Of a DNA stretch of 64,000 nt, positions 53,789-62,721 are shown piece after piece. The stretch is from JAPPHA01 sp963664045 (GTDB taxonomy: Bacteria > Pseudomonadota > Alphaproteobacteria > Rhodobacterales > Rhodobacteraceae): positions 496,001-560,000 of the forward strand of contig CAXXGT010000009.1 of assembly GCA_963664045.2 (NCBI GenBank). The letters run 5' to 3'. Under the pieces are notes generated by a model. It made no database searches. It worked only from the letters and a program-made list of their open reading frames with translations, and had not been told where the DNA came from. Each line of letters opens with the position of its first letter. The first letter of the stretch is position 1. A program made the position numbers and the translations under genes.

Positions 53789-54769
53789 TTACAATTGAAC
53801 GGGCCCGTCATGTGCGGACAGGAATTCTTCGAGCGTGGCCACGTCGGGCATGGCCGGGGCACAGGCCACCTCGGAGACGACAATTGCGGCGCAGGCGGAA
53901 CCCCGAAGGACGGCATCCTCGAGCTCGTGCCCGGTGGCGAGCGATGACATGAACCCGCCCATGAATGCGTCTCCCGCGCCCGTTGGCTTGAGTGCCGTCA
54001 CCGGGTAGATTCCGGTACGAACCTCACGGTCCCCGGCAAGAGTGATCGCGCCGCGTTCGCCCATCTTGTAGATGATCGCCCCGGCGGTGTTGCGGCCAAG
54101 TTCGCGGGCCATGTCGAGGCCGCGCGAATAGTCCCCGGCCATGAAGCCGAACTCGTCATCATTGCCGACGACAAAATCGCATGAGCGACCGACGCGCGAG
54201 TAGATTTCGCATGCAATTTCGACCGAAGGCCAGGAATATGGCCGGTGGTCGATGTCGAATACAAGCGGCAGACCGGCGGACCTTGCGCGTTCCAGCGCGT
54301 AAAACCCGGCACTTCGCGACGGTTCCGAAGCAAAGACCGTTCCGGTCGTGATCAAGGCGCCATAGTCGCGGTAGTCGAGATTCTCGACATCCGCGACGGT
54401 CAATTCGAAGTCGGCCGCACCGTTGCGGTAGATCACGGATTGGTGGTCTTCCGTCCTGCTTTCGACCACGGCGAGTGATGTTCGGACCTGCCCGCCGATG
54501 AAGGTCACATGTTGCCGATCGACCCCGTAGCGATCGAGCTGGTTGACGACATACCTGCCGACAGCGTCATCGGAGACCGGAGACACCAGCGAGGCGCTGC
54601 CTCCGAGCCGGGTCACGGCTACGGCGATGTTGGCAGCCGAACCGCCAAGGGCTGCGAAAAAATGGACGGCGTCTTCGGTCCGGACGCCTGGCGGGTCGGG
54701 ATAGATGTCCATGCCGCCCCGCCCGACGACCAGGAACCGATTGCGCGCAAGTTTGGCGAAAAGGCTCAT
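53789..54769 (-). CDS. iolC: 5-dehydro-2-deoxygluconokinase (PfkB family)
   Basis: A 326-residue sugar kinase. FLVVGRGGMDIYPDPPGV at the start and FAALGGSAANIAVAVTRLGG form the sugar-binding PfkB signature 1. The anion hole and catalytic base lie in LKPTGAGDAFMGGFMSSL near residue 260 (signature 2, G-A-G-D). VVGNDDEFGFMAG is the conserved middle segment of IolC. It phosphorylates 2-deoxy-5-keto-gluconate to the aldolase's substrate. It is followed by iolB and preceded by iolD, the common bacterial order. Confidence 0.94.
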   Translation of the reverse strand: MSLFAKLARNRFLVVGRGGMDIYPDPPGVRTEDAVHFFAALGGSAANIAVAVTRLGGSASLVSPVSDDAVGRYVVNQLDRYGVDRQHVTFIGGQVRTSLAVVESRTEDHQSVIYRNGAADFELTVADVENLDYRDYGALITTGTVFASEPSRSAGFYALERARSAGLPLVFDIDHRPYSWPSVEIACEIYSRVGRSCDFVVGNDDEFGFMAGDYSRGLDMARELGRNTAGAIIYKMGERGAITLAGDREVRTGIYPVTALKPTGAGDAFMGGFMSSLATGHELEDAVLRGSACAAIVVSEVACAPAMPDVATLEEFLSAHDGPVQL

Positions 54770-54871
54770 GGGTGTCTTGGCGGTAAAGTCCCCGCCAACG
54801 GCTCGCAGCCGATTCCCGGGAGCGGGCGGATGGAAGCCGGGAAATCAGACCTTCCGTTTTCCTCAATCATC

Positions 54872-56743
54872 TCACACCCCGGGCCGTTGCCTGACCCGGG
54901 CGGATTCGATGTCTGCATGCGCTTTTCGAACCCGTTCGCTTTCACTCACTTCCGGCGTTCCGACCTCCCACCAGGCGTGACCCTCGGTCGTCCATCCTTC
55001 GTAGGGGTCCACTTTCATGACGATCACGTAGGTTCGATCGGAACTTCTGGCGCGCTCGAGGGCCGCTCCAAGGTCCGAAGCGCGTTCGACGGTTTCACCG
55101 TCGGCTCCCATGGACCTGGCATGCAACTCGAAGTCGACGGAGAAGGGATCGGCACCGAGTCTGCAATCGGCGATGAGGTTGTTGAAGGATTCGTTGCCGG
55201 TGTTGTTCTGCAGCTTGTTGATGACCGCAAAACCACCATTGTCGAGAACCAGGAGAATCAGTTTCTTGCCGGAGAGGACGGAAGAGTAGATGTCCGAGTT
55301 CATCATCAGGTACGAACCGTCTCCGACAAAGACAATCGTGTCGGCGTCGGGTTCAACTTCGGACTGGGCGATTCGGGTACCCCACCCACCAGATATTTCG
55401 TAGCCCATGCATGAATAGCCGAACTCGATGTCGACCGTACCCGCGTCGAGGGTGCGCCAGTTCGCGGCTATTTCCGACGGGAGTCCGCCAGCAGCCGAAA
55501 CGATCCGGTCGCGTTTCCTGCAGAGCCCGTTAACGACCCCGATCGCCTGTGCGTAGGAATTCGGGCGGTTGCCCGTCCGGACATTGGCGCTGACGTAGTC
55601 ATCCCATGAGGCACGTTCCGATTTTGCCTGATCCGACCAGGCAGAAGGCGCCACGTAGTCACCGACTGCCTCGATCAGCGCGCGAATCCCGAGTTTCGCG
55701 TCCCCGACGACGGGGAGTGAGCGATGCTTCAGGGCATCGTGCCTTGCCGTGTTCAGCGAAATGAAGCGCGCCGAGCGATCAAACGCGGTCCAGGAACCCG
55801 TGGTGAAGTCCTGGAGACGGGTTCCGATCGCGATGACGACATCAGCCCTTTCGGCCACCGCATTGGCGGAATTCGATCCCGTGACACCGATCGGGCCGAT
55901 ATTGAGCGGATCGTCAGCAACCAGGTTGGCCCGGCCGGCAATCGTCTCCACGACCGGGATGTTGCGTCCGTGCGCGAGATCTCCGAGTTCGGAAACGGCC
56001 CCCGAGTACTGTACTCCGCCGCCCGCAATGATCAGCGGCCTTCGAGCCGTCCTGAGAAGCGCGGCCGCGGCGGCGGTCTCGTCTTGGTCAGGCGTTTGCC
56101 GCCTGACGCGATGAACCGTTTCGGCGAACAATTCGACCGGGTAGTCAAATGCCCAACCCTGAACGTCCTGGGGCAGTCCGAGGAAGGCCGGGCCGCAGTC
56201 AGACGGGTCGAGCATTGTCGCGATCGCGTTCGGCAGGGACGAAATGACCTGTGCCGGATGGGTGATCCGGTCCCAGTAACGGGTAACGGGGCGAAAGGCG
56301 TCATTGACTCCGTCGACCGGGTTGTCGAAGTGCTCAAGCTGCTGAAGAACGGGATCGGGAAACCTCGTGACATAGGTGTCGCCGCACAGCAGGAGAAACG
56401 GCAACCGGTTGGCGTGAGCGGTCGCAGCCGCGGTCACGAGATTGGATGTGCCGGGACCGGCCGAAGCCGTGCAGAACATGAACCGGCGCCGAAGGTGGTA
56501 CTTGGCGTAAGCCGTGGCCGCAAGTCCCATGCCCTGCTCGTTTTGCCCCCGGTACAGGGGCAGTTCATCGCGGTAATGATAAAGTGCCTCGCCAAGACAG
56601 GTGACGTTTCCGTGCCCGAAGATGGCAAAACCGCCTCCGCAGAGGCGAACCTTTCCGCCGTCGGTTTCGATATACTGGTTTGCCAGAAAACGGACGATTG
56701 CCTGTGTCGTCGTCAGACGAACACTGTTTGCCCCGGTGCCCAT
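54872..56743 (-). CDS. iolD: 3D-(3,5/4)-trihydroxycyclohexane-1,2-dione hydrolase (ThDP-dependent)
   Basis: A 623-residue thiamine-diphosphate enzyme that opens the ring in inositol breakdown. FAIFGHGNVTCLGEALY and YRGQNEQGMGLAATAYAK (with the ThDP-activating Glu) mark the N-terminal domain. The middle has VVETIAGRANLVADDP. The C-terminal ThDP-binding motif starts at IVFVGDGSYLMMNSDIYSS (G-D-G) and runs to the Asn of DNGGFAVINKLQ. The ATG at 56743 follows GGGGGA; the longer open frame is not IolD-like. It heads the reverse operon iolD-iolC-iolB-aldolase. Confidence 0.95.
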   Translation of the reverse strand: MGTGANSVRLTTTQAIVRFLANQYIETDGGKVRLCGGGFAIFGHGNVTCLGEALYHYRDELPLYRGQNEQGMGLAATAYAKYHLRRRFMFCTASAGPGTSNLVTAAATAHANRLPFLLLCGDTYVTRFPDPVLQQLEHFDNPVDGVNDAFRPVTRYWDRITHPAQVISSLPNAIATMLDPSDCGPAFLGLPQDVQGWAFDYPVELFAETVHRVRRQTPDQDETAAAAALLRTARRPLIIAGGGVQYSGAVSELGDLAHGRNIPVVETIAGRANLVADDPLNIGPIGVTGSNSANAVAERADVVIAIGTRLQDFTTGSWTAFDRSARFISLNTARHDALKHRSLPVVGDAKLGIRALIEAVGDYVAPSAWSDQAKSERASWDDYVSANVRTGNRPNSYAQAIGVVNGLCRKRDRIVSAAGGLPSEIAANWRTLDAGTVDIEFGYSCMGYEISGGWGTRIAQSEVEPDADTIVFVGDGSYLMMNSDIYSSVLSGKKLILLVLDNGGFAVINKLQNNTGNESFNNLIADCRLGADPFSVDFELHARSMGADGETVERASDLGAALERARSSDRTYVIVMKVDPYEGWTTEGHAWWEVGTPEVSESERVRKAHADIESARVRQRPGV

Positions 56744-56979
56744 GCGTCCCCCACAATCGACTCCTTGCGCAACAGTCCCGACCATGCCCCCTGTCCCGGC
56801 CAAGAGCCGAGGGAGACCCGTGGACTTCAGGCGATTGCCTGGGTTGCCCGGCGCCTGATTACTGTTGACGTTCAACAGCGGGGGAAGATACGGGTTTCCC
56901 TGTACGTTGGAAACAGATTTTTTGACTGGAGATCGAGGATGGCGAGACAGGACAGCCAGGCAAAGCGGCATTGTATGAC
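56744..56979. promoter_or_regulatory. Divergent promoter region between iolD and the inositol-dehydrogenase-like gene
   Basis: A 236-bp interval separates two divergent transcription units of the same pathway. Both promoters and any shared operator should lie here. No strong palindrome was identified by eye. Confidence 0.4.
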
Positions 56980-58116
56980 ATGACCGGTACGACAGGTGAA
57001 ATCGGCATCGGCATCGTCGGCGGCGGTTACATGGGCAAGGCGCACTCGGTCGCAATGGCGGCGGTCGGCGCCGTATTCGATACTGCCTTGCGGCCCCGTC
57101 TCGAGATGATCGCCGCGTCCACGGAAGGTACCGCGGAACGTTACCGCAGGGGGTATGGATTTTCCCGGTCTACCGGAGACTATCGCGAACTGGTCGATGA
57201 TCCCGGAGTTGAAGCCGTCGTCATCGCAACTCCACAGTCCATGCATCGAGCCATAGCCGAGCGCGCGCTCGCGCTCGGTAAACCCGTTTTCTGCGAAAAG
57301 CCGCTGGGCGCCTCGCTGGCCGACAGCCAGGCCATGGTCGATGCCGCCGCCTCCGCAGGCGTGACCAACATGGTCGGGTTCAACTATATCCGGACGCCCG
57401 CCTCGCAATTTGCCCGCGAAATCGTGGATTCGGGTGAAATCGGCGACATTACGTGGTTCCGCGGAGAGCACACCGAGGATTTCCTGGCCGACCGGAACGA
57501 GCCGGCGAACTGGAGAACCGCTGGAGAAAGCACGGGCACGCTCGGTGACCTCGCACCGCACATGGTCAATGCGGCGCTCGCGTTCATGGGAAGCATCCGT
57601 GAGCTCGTCGGCGAGTACGAAACGGTTTTCCGGCAACGACCGTCGGCCGATGGCAAGGGGATCGTACAGGTCGGCAACGACGACCAGGCCCAGGCGATGT
57701 GCCGGTTTGAATCCGGTGCAATGGGTCACCTGTTTTTCAGCCGCGTCTCGACCGGCCGCAAGATGGGCTATCGCTACGAAATCACCGGGACCGCGGGCGC
57801 CATCCGGTTCGACCAGGAGGATCAGAACGCGGTCTGGCTGTACCGGGCGGATGATCACGCAGGCAAACTCGGGTTCAGAAAGATCCTCACTGGCCCGAGC
57901 CACCCGGATTACCTTCCCTTCTGCCAAGGAGCGGGTCACGGGACGGGGTATCAGGACCAGATCATCATCGAGGCACGTGATTTTCTCGAAGCCATAGCGA
58001 CCGGCAACCCGGTCTGGCCAACCTTTCGGGACGGGCATGAAGTCAACCGGGTCATTGCGGCGATTCGCGAATCGGGCGGGCGCCGTACCTGGGTCCCGAT
58101 GTCAGAGATTCAGTAG
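56980..58116 (+). CDS. Gfo/Idh/MocA-family oxidoreductase (inositol dehydrogenase-like)
   Basis: A 378-residue NAD(P)-dependent dehydrogenase. IGIGIVGGGYMGKAHSVAM is the Rossmann glycine motif, VIATPQSMHRAIAERAL the second strand, and PVFCEKPLGASLADSQAM carries the E-K-P catalytic Lys. STGTLGDLAPHMVNAAL has the Asp-x3-His pair of the active site. In this context it likely oxidises myo-inositol or an isomer. The ATG at 56980 was preferred over a TTG at 56971; ribosome-site evidence is weak for both. It is followed 25 bases later by a second family member. Confidence 0.9.
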   Translation: MTGTTGEIGIGIVGGGYMGKAHSVAMAAVGAVFDTALRPRLEMIAASTEGTAERYRRGYGFSRSTGDYRELVDDPGVEAVVIATPQSMHRAIAERALALGKPVFCEKPLGASLADSQAMVDAAASAGVTNMVGFNYIRTPASQFAREIVDSGEIGDITWFRGEHTEDFLADRNEPANWRTAGESTGTLGDLAPHMVNAALAFMGSIRELVGEYETVFRQRPSADGKGIVQVGNDDQAQAMCRFESGAMGHLFFSRVSTGRKMGYRYEITGTAGAIRFDQEDQNAVWLYRADDHAGKLGFRKILTGPSHPDYLPFCQGAGHGTGYQDQIIIEARDFLEAIATGNPVWPTFRDGHEVNRVIAAIRESGGRRTWVPMSEIQ

Positions 58117-58141
58117 AGCGGGAGTTTTCGGGTCGGGATCG

Positions 58142-59341
58142 ATGGTCAAACTGAACTGGGGCCTGATCGGGGGCGGCGAGGGGAGCCAGATCGGCCCTGT
58201 TCACCGAATGGCGGCCCGACTCGACGGGGAGTTCTCCCTGGTCGCCGCAGCGCTCGACCACGTCCCGGCCGCAGGGCGGGATTTCGCGATCCGGCTCGGT
58301 GTTCCGGAGAAACGCGCGTATGGCGACTGGAAGGAAATGCTCGCACGTGAATCGTCTCTAGGTGACGGCGACCGGCTCGATCTCGTCACGGTCGCGACTC
58401 CCAATTCAACCCACCATGAAATCACGAGGAGGATTCTCGAGAGCGGTTTCAACGTCCTCTGCGAAAAGCCCATGACAATGACGGTTGCCGAGGCGGCCGG
58501 CATTGTCGAAACGGTGAAGTCGACGGGGTGTATTTGTGCGGTCAACTACGCGTACTCCGGCTATCCTCTCGTGCGCCAGATGCGGGCCATGGTAAGGGAA
58601 GGTGTTCTCGGCAGGGTCCGGCTTGTCGTCGTTGAATTCGCCCACGGTCATCACGCCGCCGGTGACGACCGGGAGAATCCCCGTGTTCGTTGGCGTTACG
58701 ATCCCGGCCAGGTCGGGGTTTCGGCCCAGTTCACCGACTGCGGGATCCACGCGCTTCACCTGGCAACATTTGTTACCGGCCGCCACGTGCTTCGGCTGGC
58801 GTCAGACTTTGCTTCCTGCGTCGACGGACGCGAACTCGAGGACGATGCCCAGGTGGACTTCCGCCTGGAGGACGGAATCATCGGACGGCTATGGACGTCC
58901 GCCATTGCTGTCGGAAGGCAGCATGGACTGACTATACAGGTATTCGGCGAACGCGGCGGGTTGCGTTGGGCTCAGGAGCAGGCCAATCAATTGTTCTGGA
59001 CACCGGTGGGAGGCCGGACCTCGACCATCGAGCGCGGTGAGGCCGGGCTCGCACCGGAGACGGAACGTGCATCCCGGATCGCCGTCGGGCATGTCGAGGG
59101 CATGCCGCTGGCTTTCGCGAACATCTACACCGAGTTGTCCAGGGAAATCCGATCCAGGAAGGTTGGAAATGGCGATGTCGGGTCCGCTGAAAACCTTGAC
59201 GGCAGCGGCTTCCTGTATCCATCTGCCGAGGATGGAATGCGCTCGGTCGTTGCGATCCACGCGGCGGTTCTCTCGGCACGAGAAAGAGGTAGATGGGTGG
59301 AGCTTTCCGACGTCCAAGCCTCGGCCTTGACGAGGGGATGA
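58142..59341 (+). CDS. Gfo/Idh/MocA-family oxidoreductase (second, IolG/IolW-like)
   Basis: A 399-residue dehydrogenase starting MVKLNWGLIGGGEGSQIGPV with a G-x-G-G-E-x-S Rossmann turn. DLVTVATPNSTHHEITRRIL and NVLCEKPMTMTVAEA (catalytic Lys) follow, and QFTDCGIHALHLATFVTGRH holds the active-site Asp-x3-His. It differs from the first dehydrogenase in the GGGEGS loop and a long C-terminus (FANIYTELSREIRSRKVGNG), as in scyllo-inositol- or inosose-acting relatives. The pair may interconvert or oxidise two inositol isomers (inference). Confidence 0.9.
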   Translation: MVKLNWGLIGGGEGSQIGPVHRMAARLDGEFSLVAAALDHVPAAGRDFAIRLGVPEKRAYGDWKEMLARESSLGDGDRLDLVTVATPNSTHHEITRRILESGFNVLCEKPMTMTVAEAAGIVETVKSTGCICAVNYAYSGYPLVRQMRAMVREGVLGRVRLVVVEFAHGHHAAGDDRENPRVRWRYDPGQVGVSAQFTDCGIHALHLATFVTGRHVLRLASDFASCVDGRELEDDAQVDFRLEDGIIGRLWTSAIAVGRQHGLTIQVFGERGGLRWAQEQANQLFWTPVGGRTSTIERGEAGLAPETERASRIAVGHVEGMPLAFANIYTELSREIRSRKVGNGDVGSAENLDGSGFLYPSAEDGMRSVVAIHAAVLSARERGRWVELSDVQASALTRG

Positions 59342-59514
59342 CAATCGGAAAACCTTCGTTTCGAGACTTCCAGCCGGGGCATGCAACCGTGTTTCGGGTC
59401 CGACCGCCGGGACATGATGCGCAGGATGAACAGAAGCAATTCCGTCGGCCGGTTGTAAAGCCGGAAATGTGAGCGGCAGACGACGACGGTCAACGCCACA
59501 AGGAAAGTGTTTCA

Positions 59515-60786
59515 ATGATACGCCGTTTTCAGGCCCTGAATTATCGATGTCTTCGTCATGTGGATGTCAGGCTGGACCGGTTCCACCTTCTGGTTGGTGC
59601 GAATTCCAGCGGGAAAAGCGCGCTGTTTGATGCCGTCGCTTTTGTCTCCGACCTTGTTCGGGATGACCTTCCATCGGCGATCGGAAAACGGACCAGTGAC
59701 TTTCGTGATCTCGTCTGGGGCAGGGGGACAGGCCAGCAGGGATTTCAGCTTGCCCTCGAATTCGACATCCCGGACGGCGCGGTGGATCAGCTGCCCGCTG
59801 AAACCGGTTACGGGAGGTTCCGTTACGAGGTGTCGATTCGGGAGGGTGATCAAGGTGCCGGTATCGATGCCGAACGTGGAGTCTTGCTCCCTGATGCGAC
59901 GCTTCCGCGCGGTTCGAAACAGGATTCCCTGTTTCCGCTGCCACCAGAATCGGTCGAGACCATTGTTTCCGCCGGCAGGAAGAGAGGGTCGAGGACGGTT
60001 TTCAGAAAATCGGCGACTGGCACGGACTCGATTTATTCCGAAGTCTCCGTGCGGCCTGGCAAGGGATGGATTATCAACAGTTCGTACGGTCCATCGCGCT
60101 CGACATTCGGCAGTTTGCCCGACGCGCCGGCTTCATTCCCAGTAGCGACCCGCGTGCAGCGGATCCTGGAGCGATACACCAGATTGATCCATCTCGATGG
60201 AGAACGGCTGCGCGCACCGAGTTCGTCAGGTTTGCGGTGCCGGGAATACCTGGCCGACGGCCGGAACTTGCCGTGGTTGATCGATCGTCTCAAGACAAGG
60301 AATCCGACAGCTCACGATGAATGGTTGAATCGGGTCCGGTCGGCCCAGGAAGGCATACTGGGCATCGATGTTGTCGAACAACCTGGTGACGGGCACGCGC
60401 ACGTGGTCGTCAAGCATCGTTCGGGTATCGATATCCCGTCATGGGCTGCTTCCGAAGGAATGCTTCGATTCCTCGCCGTGATGCTGATTCCCTTTGCGGC
60501 GGACGAAGGCCAGTTGTTCATGCTGGAGGAACTGGAGCGTGGCCTTCATCCGGCGGCCATGGAAACCGTACACGACTCGCTCGCTACAGCGCAGAAATGC
60601 CAGGTTCTCGCATCGACTTATTCGCCCGTGCTTCTCGGGCGGGCCGATCCAGAAACCCTGCTTTGTCTTGCACTCGACCGGAATGGAATGACCGGAATCG
60701 TGAAAGGGAGTGATCACCCGCTTCTGAAGGACCGGGAGACCTGCCCGGAACTGGACGGGTTGTTCGGATCCGGGGTAGCCGGATGA
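59515..60786 (+). CDS. AAA-family ATPase (OLD/RecF-like, AAA_21)
   Basis: A 423-residue ATPase starting MIRRFQALNYRCLRHVDVRL, the usual opening of SMC/RecF/OLD-type proteins. Walker A is LLVGANSSGKSALFDAV. The late Walker B is LFMLEELERGLHPAAMETVH (E-E pair), preceded by SEGMLRFLAVMLI in the signature position, and followed by VLASTYSPVLLG as the H-loop/switch region with Ser-Thr. Such proteins often pair with a nuclease or TOPRIM protein in defence loci. Here only a 66-codon frame overlaps its stop (ATGA, 60783-60983) and it resembles no effector, so it may be an orphan. Confidence 0.85.
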   Translation: MIRRFQALNYRCLRHVDVRLDRFHLLVGANSSGKSALFDAVAFVSDLVRDDLPSAIGKRTSDFRDLVWGRGTGQQGFQLALEFDIPDGAVDQLPAETGYGRFRYEVSIREGDQGAGIDAERGVLLPDATLPRGSKQDSLFPLPPESVETIVSAGRKRGSRTVFRKSATGTDSIYSEVSVRPGKGWIINSSYGPSRSTFGSLPDAPASFPVATRVQRILERYTRLIHLDGERLRAPSSSGLRCREYLADGRNLPWLIDRLKTRNPTAHDEWLNRVRSAQEGILGIDVVEQPGDGHAHVVVKHRSGIDIPSWAASEGMLRFLAVMLIPFAADEGQLFMLEELERGLHPAAMETVHDSLATAQKCQVLASTYSPVLLGRADPETLLCLALDRNGMTGIVKGSDHPLLKDRETCPELDGLFGSGVAG

Positions 60787-60972
60787 TTCCGAAGCCGCAC
60801 CGGAAAACGGGATTTTTTTCGACCCGGACACGAACCGGCAATCCAGGAAGTCCGACGCCGTTCGGTCGAAGCCGGTCCGTTTACGTCGGACCGATGACCG
60901 GGTCACCGGGTGTGGACGGGCGTGTCGTTCGGGTGTCGTTACGTACCGGCGCGCACGAAGTCGATCGGTTGA

Positions 60973-61668
60973 TCACGCGGTAACGCCGGCGTTCTCCGGC
61001 ACAGGCGTGCCGGCGAATTCCCGGCGGTCAAGCACGGAATCGATTTTCTCGTGCGACCGATTCAGGTGATCCTTCAGGTAGTCGAGTGCCAGCCCGGAGT
61101 CCCGGCGCTCAACCGCTTCAAGAATGCGCACATGCTCACCGTGGGAGTCGTCGTACCTGACCATAGCGGCATTGACCATGGTCCTGGCCAGGAGCGACAT
61201 CGCCTCATATTGTGCATCTATGATCTTGAGGAGCCGTTCCTTTCCGGACGGAAGCAGCAACGCGTGGTGAAACTCGCGATTGAGTGCGACCTTCTGCCAT
61301 CCCTGTTCACACCCTTCCTCGGCTTTCAGCACCTCATGGCATCTGTCGAGCGTTTCCCGGGTATGGTTGGGAACGGCCGCCTGCAGGAGGATGGGTTCCA
61401 GCAGAATCCTGATTTCGGAAATGTCCTTGACTTCGGTCAGCTTCGGTTTCGCAACGATCGGGCTCCGCCGTGGGCGAATCTTGACCAATCCTTCTGCCGC
61501 GAGTGTTCGGAGTGCTTCACGCACAGGTACGATCGAAATGTTGAACTCTCTCGCCAGGGACTGGATTCGAAGCTCCGAGCCGGAACTGTATTCACCACTG
61601 ATGATCCTGGTACGCAATCCGTCGCATACGGACCGGGCGCCTTCGCCATACTGAACTGATCTGGACAT
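60973..61668 (-). CDS. GntR-family (FadR-type FCD) transcriptional regulator
   Basis: A 231-residue protein. The winged helix reads DGLRTRIISGEYSSGSELRI, then SLAREFNISIVPVREALRTL, AAEGLVKIRPRRSPIVAKP. The C-terminal FCD domain starts EVKDISEIRILLEPILLQAA and includes NREFHHALLLPSGKERL and DSHGEHVRILEAVERRD with its metal-binding His residues. It probably responds to an organic acid. It is the last reverse-strand gene after an EamA permease, an MBL-fold enzyme and an SDR, and could also serve the inositol-type cluster nearby. Confidence 0.93.
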   Translation of the reverse strand: MSRSVQYGEGARSVCDGLRTRIISGEYSSGSELRIQSLAREFNISIVPVREALRTLAAEGLVKIRPRRSPIVAKPKLTEVKDISEIRILLEPILLQAAVPNHTRETLDRCHEVLKAEEGCEQGWQKVALNREFHHALLLPSGKERLLKIIDAQYEAMSLLARTMVNAAMVRYDDSHGEHVRILEAVERRDSGLALDYLKDHLNRSHEKIDSVLDRREFAGTPVPENAGVTA

Positions 61669-61809
61669 GACGGCTCAATAACCGCCGGAACCTGCAATAC
61701 AAAGGGGCAATGATCCCATCTTGCCCTACTTTTCATCCATTGGCGAAAATTCGCCAGCGCCCTGGTCGGATGCCCGCAGTTCGTCGGATGCCGGCTTCGC
61801 CAACGGCCG

Positions 61810-62721
61810 TCACGAAGACAGGACAGGCCCGGATTTGTGTTCGAACAGGACCTCGATCAGGCAGGACAGGATTATCGCCGAGGCGCCGACCCATTGCACG
61901 GCCGACATCGTCTCCTCCGGCAGAAACAGCGAGGCACTCAGTATGGCAACGAGCACTTCCGACATCATCAGTATGCCGACCCTGCCGGGGTAGAGCTTCC
62001 GCGCAATCCACAGAATCAGGTAGGCAGTCGGGACCAGGACTATGAGCGCGGCAGGAACAGCGACCGGCAGTGATCCGGCCAGTTGCGCAACAGATGGAAA
62101 AGGATCCGGAAACAGAAGGAATCCGAGCCCGAAACTGATCACTGCGGTGGCCAGAATCATGCAGACCATTGAACCACCGACCGGCGTCTCGGGATGCCGC
62201 TTTAAGGATGCGGCGCCGAGGCCCCAGAAAACGCCGGAAAGGAGCGCCAGGACATCACCGACATTCAGCGGAGGGGTCGAGTCGTCGCTGCCGATGACCA
62301 GGCATGCAAGACCGGCAATACCCAGGAGAATCGCTGCGACCCGGCCAGCTCCGAGTCTTTCGGACAGCCAAAGAACCCCGATTATCGTTGACCAGACCGG
62401 CGTCAGGTAAAAGAGAATCGTCGCCCTGACAACGGTCGAGGCCACCAGCCCGGTGGCATAGAGGCTGAGCCCGCATCCTGTCAGACCGCCGATCAGCAGG
62501 ATATTCCGGAGGTGCGGATACAGTCTGCGGCGGGCCAGAAACGCATAGGGCAGGAGCAGGATGAGTGGGCACGCGTTGAACACTGCCACGCTCCAGGCGT
62601 CGGTAAGACCTCCCGACTCCAGGATTCGAAGAGGAACCCAGTAGAGGCCCCAGACACCGGCCGCAAAAAAGAGGACGACGCTCAATCCGCCATCGGACTG
62701 ACGGTCAAGCCATTGGTGCAC
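61810..62721 (-). CDS. EamA/DMT-family transporter
   Basis: About 303 residues from a GTG at 62721 (the frame is open to 62790, which would overlap the upstream gene by 86 bases; the GTG reduces this to 17). Ten spans in two EamA repeats are evident, for example VVLFFAAGVWGLYWVPLRIL, then ATILFYLTPVWSTIIGVLWL and VALLSGVFWGLGAASLK-type (LALLSGVFWGLGAASLKRHP). The second repeat contains ILMMSEVLVAILSASLFLPE. DMT transporters export or import metabolites. It is coupled to the MBL-fold gene. Confidence 0.9.
   Translation of the reverse strand: MHQWLDRQSDGGLSVVLFFAAGVWGLYWVPLRILESGGLTDAWSVAVFNACPLILLLPYAFLARRRLYPHLRNILLIGGLTGCGLSLYATGLVASTVVRATILFYLTPVWSTIIGVLWLSERLGAGRVAAILLGIAGLACLVIGSDDSTPPLNVGDVLALLSGVFWGLGAASLKRHPETPVGGSMVCMILATAVISFGLGFLLFPDPFPSVAQLAGSLPVAVPAALIVLVPTAYLILWIARKLYPGRVGILMMSEVLVAILSASLFLPEETMSAVQWVGASAIILSCLIEVLFEHKSGPVLSS

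Noticed and set aside
60783..60983. 66-codon forward frame starting in the ATPase stop
   Set aside because: Low-complexity Arg/Gly/Pro composition typical of out-of-frame GC-rich sequence; kept only as a comment on the ATPase.
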